Of a stretch of DNA of 64,000 nucleotides, positions 36,840 through 44,731 are shown in pieces. Numbering within the stretch: position 1 is the stretch's first letter; the number at the start of each line of letters is the position of its first letter. Location of the stretch: positions 1 through 64,000 of the forward strand of contig NZ_VZZK01000010.1 of the NCBI RefSeq assembly GCF_008806385.1, written 5' to 3'. Position numbers and translations under genes: made by a program. This DNA comes from Methylobacterium soli. GTDB lineage: Bacteria > Pseudomonadota > Alphaproteobacteria > Rhizobiales > Beijerinckiaceae. The notes under the pieces are model-generated. The model ran no database searches, was not told where the DNA came from, and saw nothing but the letters and a program-made list of their open reading frames with translations.

Positions 36840-37712
36840 GTGCGCCCGATCGACCCGCCCATCTCCCATGCGCGCCCCACCCGCTTCAGCGACCGCGCGG
36901 CCCTGCGCGCCGCGGTGGAAGCCTGGCGGCGCCAAGGCGAGAGCGTGGTGCTGGTGCCCACCATGGGGGCGCTGCATGCGGGCCATCTCGCCCTCGTGGC
37001 CCACGCCAAGGCGATCGGCCGGCGCGCGGTGGTGAGCATCTTCGTCAACCCGACGCAGTTCGGCCCGAGCGAGGATTTCGCCCGCTATCCCCGCGACGTC
37101 GCGGCCGACCTCGACCGGCTCGCCGAGACCGGCGCGGACGCCGCCTGGACGCCCGAGATCGACACCATGTACCCGCCGGATTTCTCCACCCGGATCGAGG
37201 TCGCGGGGCTCACCGAGGGGCTGTGCGGCGCGGTCCGCCCCGGTCACTTCGCGGGCGTCGCCACGGTGGTGACGAAGCTCCTCAACCAGGTGCGGCCCGA
37301 CATCGCGCTGTTCGGCGAGAAGGATTTCCAGCAATTGCAGGTGATCCGCCGGGCGGTGCGCGACCTCGACCTCGGGGTCGAGATCCGCGGCGTGCCGACG
37401 ATCCGGGAGGCGGACGGCCTCGCCCTGTCCTCGCGCAACCGCTACCTCGACGCGGCGGAGCGCGCGGTGGCGCCGCGCCTCCACGCCGTGCTCGCCCGCA
37501 TCGCCGCCGCCCTGCGGGCGGGCGCCGCCGCCGGCCCGCTCCTCGCCGAGGGGGTCGCGGAGCTCACGGCCGCGGGCTTCGGCCCGGTGCAGTACCTGGA
37601 GGTGCGCGACGCCGAGACCCTGGCGCCGCTGGAGCGCGTCGAGGGCCCGGCCCGGGTGCTCGCCGCGGCCTATCTCGGCCGCACCCGCCTCATCGACAAC
37701 GTGGCCGTCTAA
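36840..37712 (+). CDS. panC: Pantothenate synthetase PanC
   Basis: Joins pantoate and beta-alanine with ATP, the last step to pantothenate (CoA pathway). 290 residues. HIGH-like motif PTMGALHAGHLALV, VSIFVNPTQFGPSEDF, LFGEKDFQQLQVIRR and the KMSKS-like LALSSRNRYL. It starts at GTG 36840, with AAGGAG upstream. The stop overlaps the convergent esterase gene by four bases. Confidence 0.95.
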   Translation: MRPIDPPISHARPTRFSDRAALRAAVEAWRRQGESVVLVPTMGALHAGHLALVAHAKAIGRRAVVSIFVNPTQFGPSEDFARYPRDVAADLDRLAETGADAAWTPEIDTMYPPDFSTRIEVAGLTEGLCGAVRPGHFAGVATVVTKLLNQVRPDIALFGEKDFQQLQVIRRAVRDLDLGVEIRGVPTIREADGLALSSRNRYLDAAERAVAPRLHAVLARIAAALRAGAAAGPLLAEGVAELTAAGFGPVQYLEVRDAETLAPLERVEGPARVLAAAYLGRTRLIDNVAV

Positions 37713-38881
37713 GCTGCCGGGCCGCGCCCCGCCCCGAGCGGGTGCCCGGCGAAGAAGGCGAGCATCGCCCGCGAGGCGTCCGGCCCGCGCGGGTCGGTGT
37801 AGCTGCCGGCCGGGTCGCCGCCGAACCAGGCATGGCCCGAGCCCCGCACCAGCCAGCTCTCCACCAGAACCCGGCCCCCGGCATCGGCGTAGCGGGTGCG
37901 CGTGTAGGGATGTCCGTTCGCGCTGCCGGTCTCCTCGCGCGCCGCGAGGCCGGCGATGCCGGCCTGGGCCAGCACCTGATCGCCGTTGCGCGGGCTCACG
38001 GTGCCGTCGCCGTCCCCGTGGAACACGATGGTGGGGATGCGCAGGCCCTCGGGCGCCCCGAAGCCGTTCGGCTCGGCAAGGCCCGGCGCGCCCATCTGCA
38101 TCGCCATCATGGCCGAGGACAGGTCGCGGGCGCAGCCCGCCGCCAGCCCCGAATGCACCCCGACGGCCGCGTAGAGGTCCGGATAGGCGCGGCCGATATT
38201 GGCCGCCGCCGCCGCCCCCGCCGAGAAGCCCGCGATGTAGACCCGCGCCGGGTCGATCGGGTGTTCGTCCATCACCGCCCGGGTGAGGCCCGCGATGATC
38301 GCCGCCTCGCCGGATTCCCGGCCCTGGTCGCGGGGCTCGAACCAGTTCCAGCATTTCTGGCCGTTGGCCCGCCCGCTCTGGGCCGGATAGGCGACGAAGA
38401 ACCCGCCCGCCTCGGCCAGCCGGTTCATGCCGGTGCCCGCCGCGAAATCGTCGGGGGATTGGGAGCAGCCGTGCAGCATCACCACCAGGGTCGCGGCGGC
38501 GGCGGGCCGGCTCGGGATGAAGAGCTTGTAATCGCGCGCGCCCTCGCCGTTCGCGAAGCTGCGGGCCACGAACCCGCCCTTGCCGGGAACGCGGTCGCCG
38601 GGGCGCGCATCGTCGTTCAGGCCGCGCGGCGCCGGCACGACGCCGCGCACCCACTCGGCCGCGCCCCCGTCGAAGGTCTCGCGCAGGCGCTCGGCCACCG
38701 GCTCGGCCTTCAGGGGGGCCGATTGGGGGGCCGAGGGGGGGAGCGTGTCCTCGGCGGGCCGCTCCTGAAAGCTGCGCTGGATGAGAGCGGTCGCCTCCTG
38801 CAGACGCCCGACCCCGGTCAGCCGCGTCGCCTCGATCATGTCGGCGAGGTGCTGGGTGCTCCGGAGGAAGTGATCGGTCAT
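37709..38881 (-). CDS. PHB depolymerase-family esterase
   Basis: 390 residues. Alpha/beta-hydrolase of the LpqC/PhaZ esterase type: oxyanion region VVMLHGCSQSPDDFA, nucleophile in YIAGFSAGAAAAANIG (GxSxG), Asp in FHGDGDGTVSPRNGD and His in GSGHAWFGGD. The first 100 residues are helical and probably regulatory. No signal peptide, so it could act on intracellular polyester or oligomers. It follows the ribbon-helix-helix gene by 66 bp and is probably in its operon. Confidence 0.88.
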   Translation of the reverse strand: MTDHFLRSTQHLADMIEATRLTGVGRLQEATALIQRSFQERPAEDTLPPSAPQSAPLKAEPVAERLRETFDGGAAEWVRGVVPAPRGLNDDARPGDRVPGKGGFVARSFANGEGARDYKLFIPSRPAAAATLVVMLHGCSQSPDDFAAGTGMNRLAEAGGFFVAYPAQSGRANGQKCWNWFEPRDQGRESGEAAIIAGLTRAVMDEHPIDPARVYIAGFSAGAAAAANIGRAYPDLYAAVGVHSGLAAGCARDLSSAMMAMQMGAPGLAEPNGFGAPEGLRIPTIVFHGDGDGTVSPRNGDQVLAQAGIAGLAAREETGSANGHPYTRTRYADAGGRVLVESWLVRGSGHAWFGGDPAGSYTDPRGPDASRAMLAFFAGHPLGAGRGPAA

Positions 38882-38947
38882 GGGGTCGCTTTCATCGGGT
38901 CGAGGCGCGCGGCGCGGCTGCGGGGCACGTCGGGAGACGGACGCATG

Positions 38948-39373
38948 TCAGCGAAGGCGGTCGGCGAGCGCCGCCTTGACCTCGGGACTGGCCTGGAGGC
39001 CGCCCAACACTTCGAGGGACGCGATGGTCTCGCGGGCGAGTTCGGGCGTGACGTCGGGCCCGATGCTGGCGAGGCCGAGAACACGGATGTCGAGGGTGTG
39101 TCCCGCAGCCCGGACCGCCTCGAGATCGGCGCGGTGATACCGGCGCAGGCCGAGTTCCACGCTCTTGCGGGCCACCGATTGGCGGGTCAGCTCGGCGTGC
39201 CGCTCGATCTGGTTGCGGATCGCCGTGCGGATAAAGTCGCTCCGGTTGCCGTAGACCCCCTCGGAGACGAGGAGATCGACATGGCCGAGATCGACGAAGC
39301 CCAGATTGACCGTGATCTTCTCGCTCTCGGCGGTCTTCGCGGCGTTGTCCGGCCGCCGCGTCACCTGGAGCAT
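38948..39373 (-). CDS. CopG-type ribbon-helix-helix regulator
   Basis: 141 residues. The N-terminal RHH DNA-binding domain is ITVNLGFVDLGHVDLLVSEG followed by YGNRSDFIRTAIRNQIERH (about residues 20-60). The C-terminal domain (RADLEAVRAAGHTLDIRVLG) may dimerise or bind a ligand. It lies upstream of the PHB-type esterase, and a 12-bp-arm inverted repeat just before its start is a likely operator, which suggests autoregulation. Confidence 0.87.
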   Translation of the reverse strand: MLQVTRRPDNAAKTAESEKITVNLGFVDLGHVDLLVSEGVYGNRSDFIRTAIRNQIERHAELTRQSVARKSVELGLRRYHRADLEAVRAAGHTLDIRVLGLASIGPDVTPELARETIASLEVLGGLQASPEVKAALADRLR

Positions 39374-39419
39374 CCGACCATCCCGCTACCATCTGCCCGG
39401 ATGGTATACGGGCGGTTCA

Positions 39420-39451
39420 TTGTGCAATGCAATAGAGGCCTATTGCATTGC
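39420..39451. promoter_or_regulatory. Inverted repeat upstream of the RHH regulator
   Basis: GCAATGCAATAG (39424-39435) and CTATTGCATTGC (39440-39451) form perfect 12-bp arms around AGGC. The left half is part of TTGTGCAATGCA (39420-39431). Markedly AT-rich against about 70% GC surroundings and about 50-80 bp upstream of the regulator start. Confidence 0.65.
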
Positions 39452-39612
39452 GGGATTGCAGAGCGCGGTCAAGCATGCGCCGCAGGGGGAGAGGCCGCGC
39501 CGGGCATCTTTCACGAATCCGCGAGCGTCAGGATGAAACCCGAGAGGGGGCGCCGGCCGCCGCTCGCGAACGAGGCGGCGCGGGAGATGCCGAACCGGAG
39601 GCCGGGCCGCTC

Positions 39613-40341
39613 TCAGGCCGTGCCGTCCTCGCCGAGATAGTCGCGCCAAATCGCGTTCGGCCCGAGCGTCGCCAGGAAGGCCTCGTGCTGCTCGCGCTCG
39701 GTGGGTGTCAGGCGGGGGCGGATCATGCGCGGCCCGATCGCGACGGCGCCCTCCGGGCTCTGCGTCAGCGCCGGCCCGGCCGCGGCGGTCTCGACGGGAG
39801 CGAGGCCGAGGCTCGTCTGCTTGCCGCCGAGCAGTTCCATGTAGACTTCGGCGAGGATCTGCGCGTCGAGGAGCGCGCCGTGCTTGGTGCGGCGCGTCGT
39901 GTCGATGCCGTAGCGGGTGCAGAGCGCGTCGAGGTTGTTGGCCGCGCCCGGGTGCTTGCGCCGCGCCATCAGCAGCGTGTCGGTGACCGCCGCGAGGTCG
40001 ATCGCCGGGGGCGCTGCCGCCCCGAGCCGGGCGAATTCCATGTTGAGGAAGCCGACATCGAAGGGCGCGTTGTGGATCACGAGCCGCGAATCGGCGCAGA
40101 AATCCCGGAAGGCGTCGACCACTTCGGCGAAGACCGGCTTGTCGGCCAGGAACGCGTCCGAGAGGCCGTGGACCCCGAAAGCCCCCTCGGACACGGCCCG
40201 CTGCGGATTGATGTAGCAGTGGAAGACCTTGCCGGTCTGGATGTGGTTCAAAAGCTCGACGCAGCCGATCTCGATCAGGCGGTCGCCCGCCTTGGCATCG
40301 GTGCCGGTGGTCTCGGTATCGAGGACGATCTCGCGCAGCAT
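39613..40341 (-). CDS. dnaQ: DNA polymerase III epsilon subunit (proofreading exonuclease)
   Basis: 3'-5' exonuclease of the replicative polymerase, 242 residues. DEDDh motifs: EIVLDTETTG (Exo I), VIHNAPFDVGFLN (Exo II) and KHGALLDAQILAEVYM (Exo III with the catalytic His). The C-terminal tail would bind the alpha subunit. ATG 40341 directly precedes Exo I; a reading from 40368 adds nine residues. Last gene of the maf-aroE-coaE-dnaQ block, now separated from coaE by hicAB. Confidence 0.95.
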   Translation of the reverse strand: MLREIVLDTETTGTDAKAGDRLIEIGCVELLNHIQTGKVFHCYINPQRAVSEGAFGVHGLSDAFLADKPVFAEVVDAFRDFCADSRLVIHNAPFDVGFLNMEFARLGAAAPPAIDLAAVTDTLLMARRKHPGAANNLDALCTRYGIDTTRRTKHGALLDAQILAEVYMELLGGKQTSLGLAPVETAAAGPALTQSPEGAVAIGPRMIRPRLTPTEREQHEAFLATLGPNAIWRDYLGEDGTA

Positions 40342-40394
40342 GTCGGGTCCGTGGCGTCGGCAGATCAACAGAGCGCCATTGGCCTAAGCGCGGG

Positions 40395-40622
40395 TTAACC
40401 GGCCGCCTGCGCGCGCCGCATCGAGGGTTCGGGGATGGAATGACCGAGTTCCTCGGCCATTTCGATCCAGGAGTCGATCGCGTCCAGCACGTTGTGCAGA
40501 GCGTCCTCGGGCGTCTCGCCGTCCGACATGCAGCCCGGCAGATCCGGCACGGTCGCGGCGAAACCGCCGCCCTCCTCGACGCTCAGAGGCGTGATCACGA
40601 CCGGGTAGGTGAGCTGACTCAT
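40395..40622 (-). CDS. hicB: HicB-family antitoxin
   Basis: 75 residues. Typical HicB partial RNase H fold: YPVVITPLSVEEGGGFAATV, PDLPGCMSDGETPEDALHNV and LDAIDSWIEMAEELGHSIPE. It normally neutralises the HicA mRNA interferase and represses the operon; this short form lacks an obvious C-terminal DNA-binding domain. It starts at ATG 40622, overlapping the hicA stop (ATGA). Its partner has an in-frame stop, so it may now be an orphan. Confidence 0.9.
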   Translation of the reverse strand: MSQLTYPVVITPLSVEEGGGFAATVPDLPGCMSDGETPEDALHNVLDAIDSWIEMAEELGHSIPEPSMRRAQAAG

Positions 40623-40855
40623 GACGCGGCTCTGACTTGCTCGACGAAGCGGACGAGGTCGCGGATATAGACAGCCTTGATGGGACGCCTGGCCGGGATC
40701 GTCAATTTCTCCGCCTGGGATGCGTGGCCGATCCGGTGATGCGAGCCGCGCCCCGGCTTTCAGAGAATGCCGAACTCGGCACCGAGCGCTTCCACATCCG
40801 CGATCGTCCAGCCAGCCTTCGGGTTGGCGCGCATCGCGGCCAGACGCTTCGACAT
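40619..40855 (-). pseudogene. hicA: hicA toxin gene interrupted by an in-frame TGA
   Basis: Read as 79 codons from ATG 40855 to TGA 40619, one frame runs through with a single internal TGA at codon 32 (40760-40762). The first part is MSKRLAAMRANPKAGWTIAD..FGIL and the second KPGRGSHHRIGHASQAEKLT, then RRPIKAVYIRDLVRFVEQV, as in HicA interferases with the catalytic His in GSHH. AGGAG lies nine bases upstream of the ATG, and the end overlaps hicB. Either a decayed toxin or a sequencing error; the flanking reading frame is otherwise intact. Confidence 0.8.
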
Positions 40856-40862
40856 GCGAATC

Positions 40863-40882
40863 AACTCCTGTCCATCGGAGTT
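40863..40882. promoter_or_regulatory. Inverted repeat overlapping the hicA ribosome site
   Basis: AACTCC (40863-40868) and GGAGTT (40877-40882) form a 6-bp-arm palindrome with an 8-nt centre, just upstream of hicA, and one arm is its AGGAG ribosome site. Candidate operator for HicB-type autorepression or an RNA hairpin hiding the ribosome site. Confidence 0.4.
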
Positions 40883-40911
40883 AATTTTTCATTGATCGGC
40901 CTAAGCGTGGG

Positions 40912-41580
40912 TTAACCGCACCGGGGTCCCGCCCCCAACGCCGCGATGATCCGCTCGACCTCGGCCTCCGCATGGGCGAAGCCCAGGCTGGTATCGATCA
41001 CGAAATCGGCGCGGGCCCGCTTCTCCGCATCGGGCATCTGCTTGGCCCGGATCGCCGCGAAGGCGGCCTCGGTCATGCCGGGGCGGGCGAGGACGCGGGC
41101 GCGCTGGATCTCGGGCGGCGCCGTCACCACCAGGACCGCGTCGCAGCGCCCCTCCCCGCCGGTCTCGTAGAGGAGCGGGATGTCGAGGAGGACGAGGGGC
41201 GCCTGGGCGTGGCGCAGCAGGAACGCCCGGGCGGCCTCCTGGACCAGCGGATGCACCAGGGCTTCGAGCCGCGCGAGGCGCTCGGGATGGCCGAGCACGA
41301 CGGCGCGCAGGGCGCCCCGGTCGACGGAGCCGTCCGGCGCCAGGGTGCCGGGGAAGGCCTGCCCGATGGCCGCCGCCGCGGCGCCGCCGGGCCCGTAGAG
41401 GGCGTGGACCGCCGCATCCGCGTCGTGGACCGGCACGCCCCGGGCGGAGAACATCCCGGCGGTCGCGGACTTGCCCATGCCGATCGAGCCCGTCAGCCCG
41501 AGGACGCGCGGGCGCCCGCCGGCTCCGGCTCCGCCGGCGTCACGTCCGCTCGCGCCAGATCCGATCGTCGCACCGCTCAT
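40912..41580 (-). CDS. coaE: Dephospho-CoA kinase
   Basis: Last step of CoA synthesis, 222 residues. P-loop [19 protein letters not shown] after a Gly/Ala-rich 25-residue leader, [33 protein letters not shown] and a final helical region. ATG 41580 overlaps the aroE stop (ATGA), so the two are co-translated. Its stop codon lies in one of the 21-bp direct repeats framing hicAB. Confidence 0.95.
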   Translation of the reverse strand: MSGATIGSGASGRDAGGAGAGGRPRVLGLTGSIGMGKSATAGMFSARGVPVHDADAAVHALYGPGGAAAAAIGQAFPGTLAPDGSVDRGALRAVVLGHPERLARLEALVHPLVQEAARAFLLRHAQAPLVLLDIPLLYETGGEGRCDAVLVVTAPPEIQRARVLARPGMTEAAFAAIRAKQMPDAEKRARADFVIDTSLGFAHAEAEVERIIAALGAGPRCG

Positions 41581-42425
41581 CGGGGCGCGAGATCCGCGAC
41601 GATGCGGGCGCGCAGGGCCTCGGTGACCTGGGGCCGCCGGCCGAACCAGGCCTCGAAGCCCGGCACCGCCTGGTGCAGCAGCATGCCGAGCCCGTCGACC
41701 GCCGCGAGGCCGCGCGCCCGCGCGGCGGCGAGCAGCGGGGTCTCCAGCGGCACGTAGACGATGTCGGCGACCGCGGCCCGCTTCGGCAGCGCCCCGAGGT
41801 CGAGATCGAGGGCGGGCTGGCCCGCCATGCCGAGCGACGTCGTGTTCACCAGAAGCCCCGATTCGGGCAGGAGGCGCGGCAGGTCGGCCCAGGCGACCGA
41901 TCGCGCGCGGGTCGGTTCGAGGGCGACGAGGGCCTCCGCCCGCCCGCGCGTGCGGTTGGCGATGAGGATGCGAGACACGCCCCGCTCGGCGAGGCCCACC
42001 ACGATGGCGCGCGCCGCCCCCCCGGCCCCGAGGATCAGGGCGGTGCCGCCGGCGGCCTCCGGCCAATCGGCCCCGAGGCTCTGGTCGAGATGGGCGATGA
42101 AGCCCGGCGCGTCGGTGTTGTCGCCCCGGATCCGTCCGTCGGGTCCGACCACCAGGGTGTTGACCGCGCCGATCTTCTCCGCCCGCGGCGTCAGCGCGTC
42201 CGCGAGGCGGAAGGCCGCCTCCTTGTGCGGGATGGTGACGTTGCCGCCCGCAAAGCCCGCCGCCGGGAGGCCGCGCACGAAATCCGAGAACCCTTCGGGC
42301 GCCACGTCGATGCGCTCGTAGGTGCCGGAGATCCCGTGCTCGGCGAGCCAGTGCCCGTGGATCAGGGGCGAGCGCGAATGGGCGATCGGGTGCCCGACCA
42401 CGAAGGCTCTCGTCACGCGCTCCAT
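41577..42425 (-). CDS. aroE: Shikimate dehydrogenase
   Basis: NADPH-dependent reduction of 3-dehydroshikimate in aromatic amino-acid synthesis, 282 residues. Substrate motif [13 protein letters not shown], catalytic Lys in [13 protein letters not shown], Asp in [10 protein letters not shown], and cofactor loop [19 protein letters not shown] with [19 protein letters not shown] abuts ATG 42425. Upstream are four 18-bp repeats that begin at the end of the cation-efflux gene. Confidence 0.95.
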   Translation of the reverse strand: MERVTRAFVVGHPIAHSRSPLIHGHWLAEHGISGTYERIDVAPEGFSDFVRGLPAAGFAGGNVTIPHKEAAFRLADALTPRAEKIGAVNTLVVGPDGRIRGDNTDAPGFIAHLDQSLGADWPEAAGGTALILGAGGAARAIVVGLAERGVSRILIANRTRGRAEALVALEPTRARSVAWADLPRLLPESGLLVNTTSLGMAGQPALDLDLGALPKRAAVADIVYVPLETPLLAAARARGLAAVDGLGMLLHQAVPGFEAWFGRRPQVTEALRARIVADLAPR

Positions 42426-42448
42426 CTCCCCTCGCGTCCCGCCACGAT

Positions 42449-42520
42449 CCTTGTCACGCCGCCAAGCCTTCTCACGCCGCGCAGCCTTTTCACGCTATGC
42501 AGCCTTCTCACGCGATGCAG
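42449..42520. repeat. Four tandem 18-bp repeats at the CDF/aroE junction
   Basis: CCTTGTCACGCCGCCAAG, CCTTCTCACGCCGCGCAG, CCTTTTCACGCTATGCAG and CCTTCTCACGCGATGCAG. On the minus strand each unit holds GCGTGA followed by an AGAAGG-like purine tract; the first-transcribed unit contains the stop codon of the efflux gene. Confidence 0.92.
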
Positions 42521-43539
42521 CCTTGCGCGACCCGGCAGGGGGGCCCGCCCGCCTCCTCGATCTGCAGCGTCGCATGGGCGATGCCGAAGCGCAGGCGCAG
42601 CTCCGACGCCACCTCGATCAGGAAACGATTGCCCGGATGGCCCTGCTCCATCACCAGATGGGCGGTCAGCGCGATCTCGGTGGTGCTCATCGGCCAGATA
42701 TGGAGATCGTGCAGATCGGCCACGCCGGGCCGCTCGCGCAGGTAGAGCCGCACCCGCTCGGGCTCAATGCCGGGGGGCACGGCCGCCAGCGCCATGCCGA
42801 CGCTGTCGCGCAGGAGGCCCCAGGTGGCCCAGACGATGAGCCCCGCGATGACGAGGCTGACGGCGGGATCGATCCAGTCGAGCCCGGTCGCCCAGATGAC
42901 GAGGCCCGCCAGCACGACGCCGGCCGAGACCGCGGCATCCGCCGCCATGTGCAGGAAGGCGCCCCGGATGTTGATGTCGCCCTCGGCGCCGGAGGCGAAG
43001 AGCCAAGCGGTGAGGCCGTTGACCAGGATGCCGATGGCGGCGACCACCATCACGGTCCCGCCCGCGACGGGCTCGGGATGGATCAGCCGGGCCACCGCCT
43101 CCCACAGGATCGCGCCGGTGGCGATGAGCAGGAACACGGCGTTGAACAGGGCCGCCAGGATCGAGGAGCCGCGCAACCCGTAGGTGAAGCGCGCGGAGGC
43201 GCGCCGCTTCACCAGCACCGAGGCGATCCAGGCGACCAGGAGGCCGAGCACGTCCGAGAGGTTGTGCCCGGCATCGGCCACCAGGGACATCGAGTTGCTG
43301 GCGAAGCCGTAGGCCGCCTCGATCACCACGAAGGCGGTGTTGAGCCCGATGCCGATCGCGAAGGCGCGGCCGAAGCTCGCCGGGGCGTGGACGTGGCCGC
43401 CGGGCCCGTGCGCATGCGCGTGGCCCTGGCCATGATCGTGGCGATGGTCGTGGTCGTGGTCGTGGTCTTGGCCATGATGATCGTGCCCGGGCGGCGCGCC
43501 CGGTTCATGGTGGTGGTGCTCGTCTGCCTGGCCGGTCAC
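42508..43539 (-). CDS. Cation diffusion facilitator (CzcD-type Zn/Co/Cd efflux)
   Basis: 343 residues. A His/Asp-rich N-terminus (residues 8-50, for example HDHHGQDHDHDHDHRHDHG) probably binds metal. Six membrane helices follow, with metal-site motifs DAGHNLSD in helix II and HMAADA in helix V, then a cytoplasmic domain (GVADLHDLHIWPMSTTEIAL). It exports divalent cations by proton antiport. It sits inside the maf-aroE block. The start follows the maf stop region by about 57 bp. Confidence 0.92.
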   Translation of the reverse strand: MTGQADEHHHHEPGAPPGHDHHGQDHDHDHDHRHDHGQGHAHAHGPGGHVHAPASFGRAFAIGIGLNTAFVVIEAAYGFASNSMSLVADAGHNLSDVLGLLVAWIASVLVKRRASARFTYGLRGSSILAALFNAVFLLIATGAILWEAVARLIHPEPVAGGTVMVVAAIGILVNGLTAWLFASGAEGDINIRGAFLHMAADAAVSAGVVLAGLVIWATGLDWIDPAVSLVIAGLIVWATWGLLRDSVGMALAAVPPGIEPERVRLYLRERPGVADLHDLHIWPMSTTEIALTAHLVMEQGHPGNRFLIEVASELRLRFGIAHATLQIEEAGGPPCRVAQGCIA

Positions 43540-43596
43540 GTCCCGCCGCCTTCCTGTTCGGGTCGATCCTGTTCGGGGCCGGTGGCGCGGCCGTCC

Positions 43597-44256
43597 TCAG
43601 AAGGCGAGGAGGCCGCGCGCCCGCAGCCGCGCCAGCAGCGGCAGCAGCGGCAGCCCGAGGATCGTCGCGTGGTCGCCCGCGACCGCGGCGAAGAGATGGA
43701 TGCCGAGGCCTTCGAGCTGGTAGCCGCCGACGCTGCCCGTGACGCGGGCCTCGCCGGCGAGGTCCACATAGGCCGCGATCTGCGCCGCATCGAGGGGGCG
43801 CAGCGTCAGGTGCGCCGTCTCGACGAAGCTCTCGGCGACGCAGCCCCCCTCGGCGATCGCCACCGCCGCGTGGAGCGCGTGGGTGCGCCCGGCGAGCCGC
43901 GCGATCTGGGCGCGGGCCTCCGCGGCGGCGGCCGGCTTGTGGAAAATCGTGCCGGCGCATTCGAGCACCTGGTCGGCCCCGACCACGATCCGGCCGGGAT
44001 GGCGCGCGGCGACGCTGCCGGCCTTCGCCTCGGCGAGGCGGCGGGCGAGTTCGGGGGCCGCGAGGCCGGCGCAGTCCGCCTCGAGCGCGCGCTCGTCGAC
44101 CTCGGGCGCCGCCGTCTCGACGGGCAAAGCCGCGCCCGCGAGCAGGGCGCGGCGGGTCGGGCTCGTCGAGGCGAGGAGGAGCGGCGCGGCGCCGGTCCAG
44201 GCGGTCGGCGGAGGAGCGGTGGGTGGGGAAGCGGTCGAGGCGGCGGGGCGATCCAT
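43597..44256 (-). CDS. maf: Maf-family nucleoside triphosphate pyrophosphatase
   Basis: 219 residues. Substrate motif LLLASTSPTRRALLAGAALP, VDERALEAD, VVGADQVLECAG and the late GYQLEGLGIHLFAAVAGDHATILGLPL. Maf proteins hydrolyse non-canonical or modified nucleotides. The first 25 residues are Pro/Thr-rich, so a later start is possible. It belongs to the conserved ppsR-maf-aroE-coaE-dnaQ set beside the replication origin. Confidence 0.92.
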   Translation of the reverse strand: MDRPAASTASPPTAPPPTAWTGAAPLLLASTSPTRRALLAGAALPVETAAPEVDERALEADCAGLAAPELARRLAEAKAGSVAARHPGRIVVGADQVLECAGTIFHKPAAAAEARAQIARLAGRTHALHAAVAIAEGGCVAESFVETAHLTLRPLDAAQIAAYVDLAGEARVTGSVGGYQLEGLGIHLFAAVAGDHATILGLPLLPLLARLRARGLLAF

Positions 44257-44308
44257 CGCCCCAGTGTCACCGATCGGGGCCGGCCCGCAAGCCGATCCTG
44301 CGCCGCGA

Positions 44309-44596
44309 TCAGGCGGCGCGGGACCGGGGCGCGTCCCGCTCGGCCTGGAGGGCGGCGGCGAGAGCGTCCCGCGCCGCCTCGATCTCGGTCCGGGTCCCGC
44401 TCGCCTCGGCGACCACGAGCCGGTTGTAGACCTCGAGCCAGCGATGGCTGGAGCGGATCAGGGGCAGCCGTTCCCGCTCAACCAGTCGGCGCGCCTGAGT
44501 GAGGCTCTTCACCTCTTGCGGGAAACCGCTGCACCCGGCCGCCGGGACCGCGCTGGAAAAGGCGAGATCCCCCCGCGAAACGGTGGAATCGCTCAT
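44309..44596 (-). CDS. Hypothetical helical protein
   Basis: 95 residues from ATG 44596 (GGAA seven bases upstream); ATG 44608 would add four. The middle is VKSLTQARRLVERERLPLIR, then RWLEVYNRLVVAEASGTRTE and a helical tail. No signal peptide or membrane helix. Located between maf and ppsR. Family unknown. Confidence 0.65.
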   Translation of the reverse strand: MSDSTVSRGDLAFSSAVPAAGCSGFPQEVKSLTQARRLVERERLPLIRSSHRWLEVYNRLVVAEASGTRTEIEAARDALAAALQAERDAPRSRAA

Positions 44597-44731
44597 GATT
44601 TGTTCCATGACTTCGCTGCCGTTCTGGCTTCGGACACCCGGATTGGTCCCGCCGGAATGTGGCCGCGGCATGACTGGTTTTCGCTCAAGTCGCCGCCAGC
44701 AAAGCCCCGTGTGAGCCTGCGCACCAGCCCC

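Larger units (their letters stand above)
40381..40918. repeat. 21-bp direct repeats framing hicAB
   Basis: Two copies at 40381-40401 and 40898-40918, 20 of 21 identical, containing GGCCTAAGCG and GGGTTAACCG. The left copy includes the hicB stop codon and the right copy the coaE stop codon (both TAA in GTTAAC on the minus strand). The enclosed 0.5 kb is the hicAB module. Confidence 0.9.

Noticed and set aside
40760..40762. TGA in hicA as a selenocysteine codon
   Set aside because: No hairpin resembling a bacterial SECIS was noticed just downstream and HicA is not a known selenoprotein; mutation or error is simpler.
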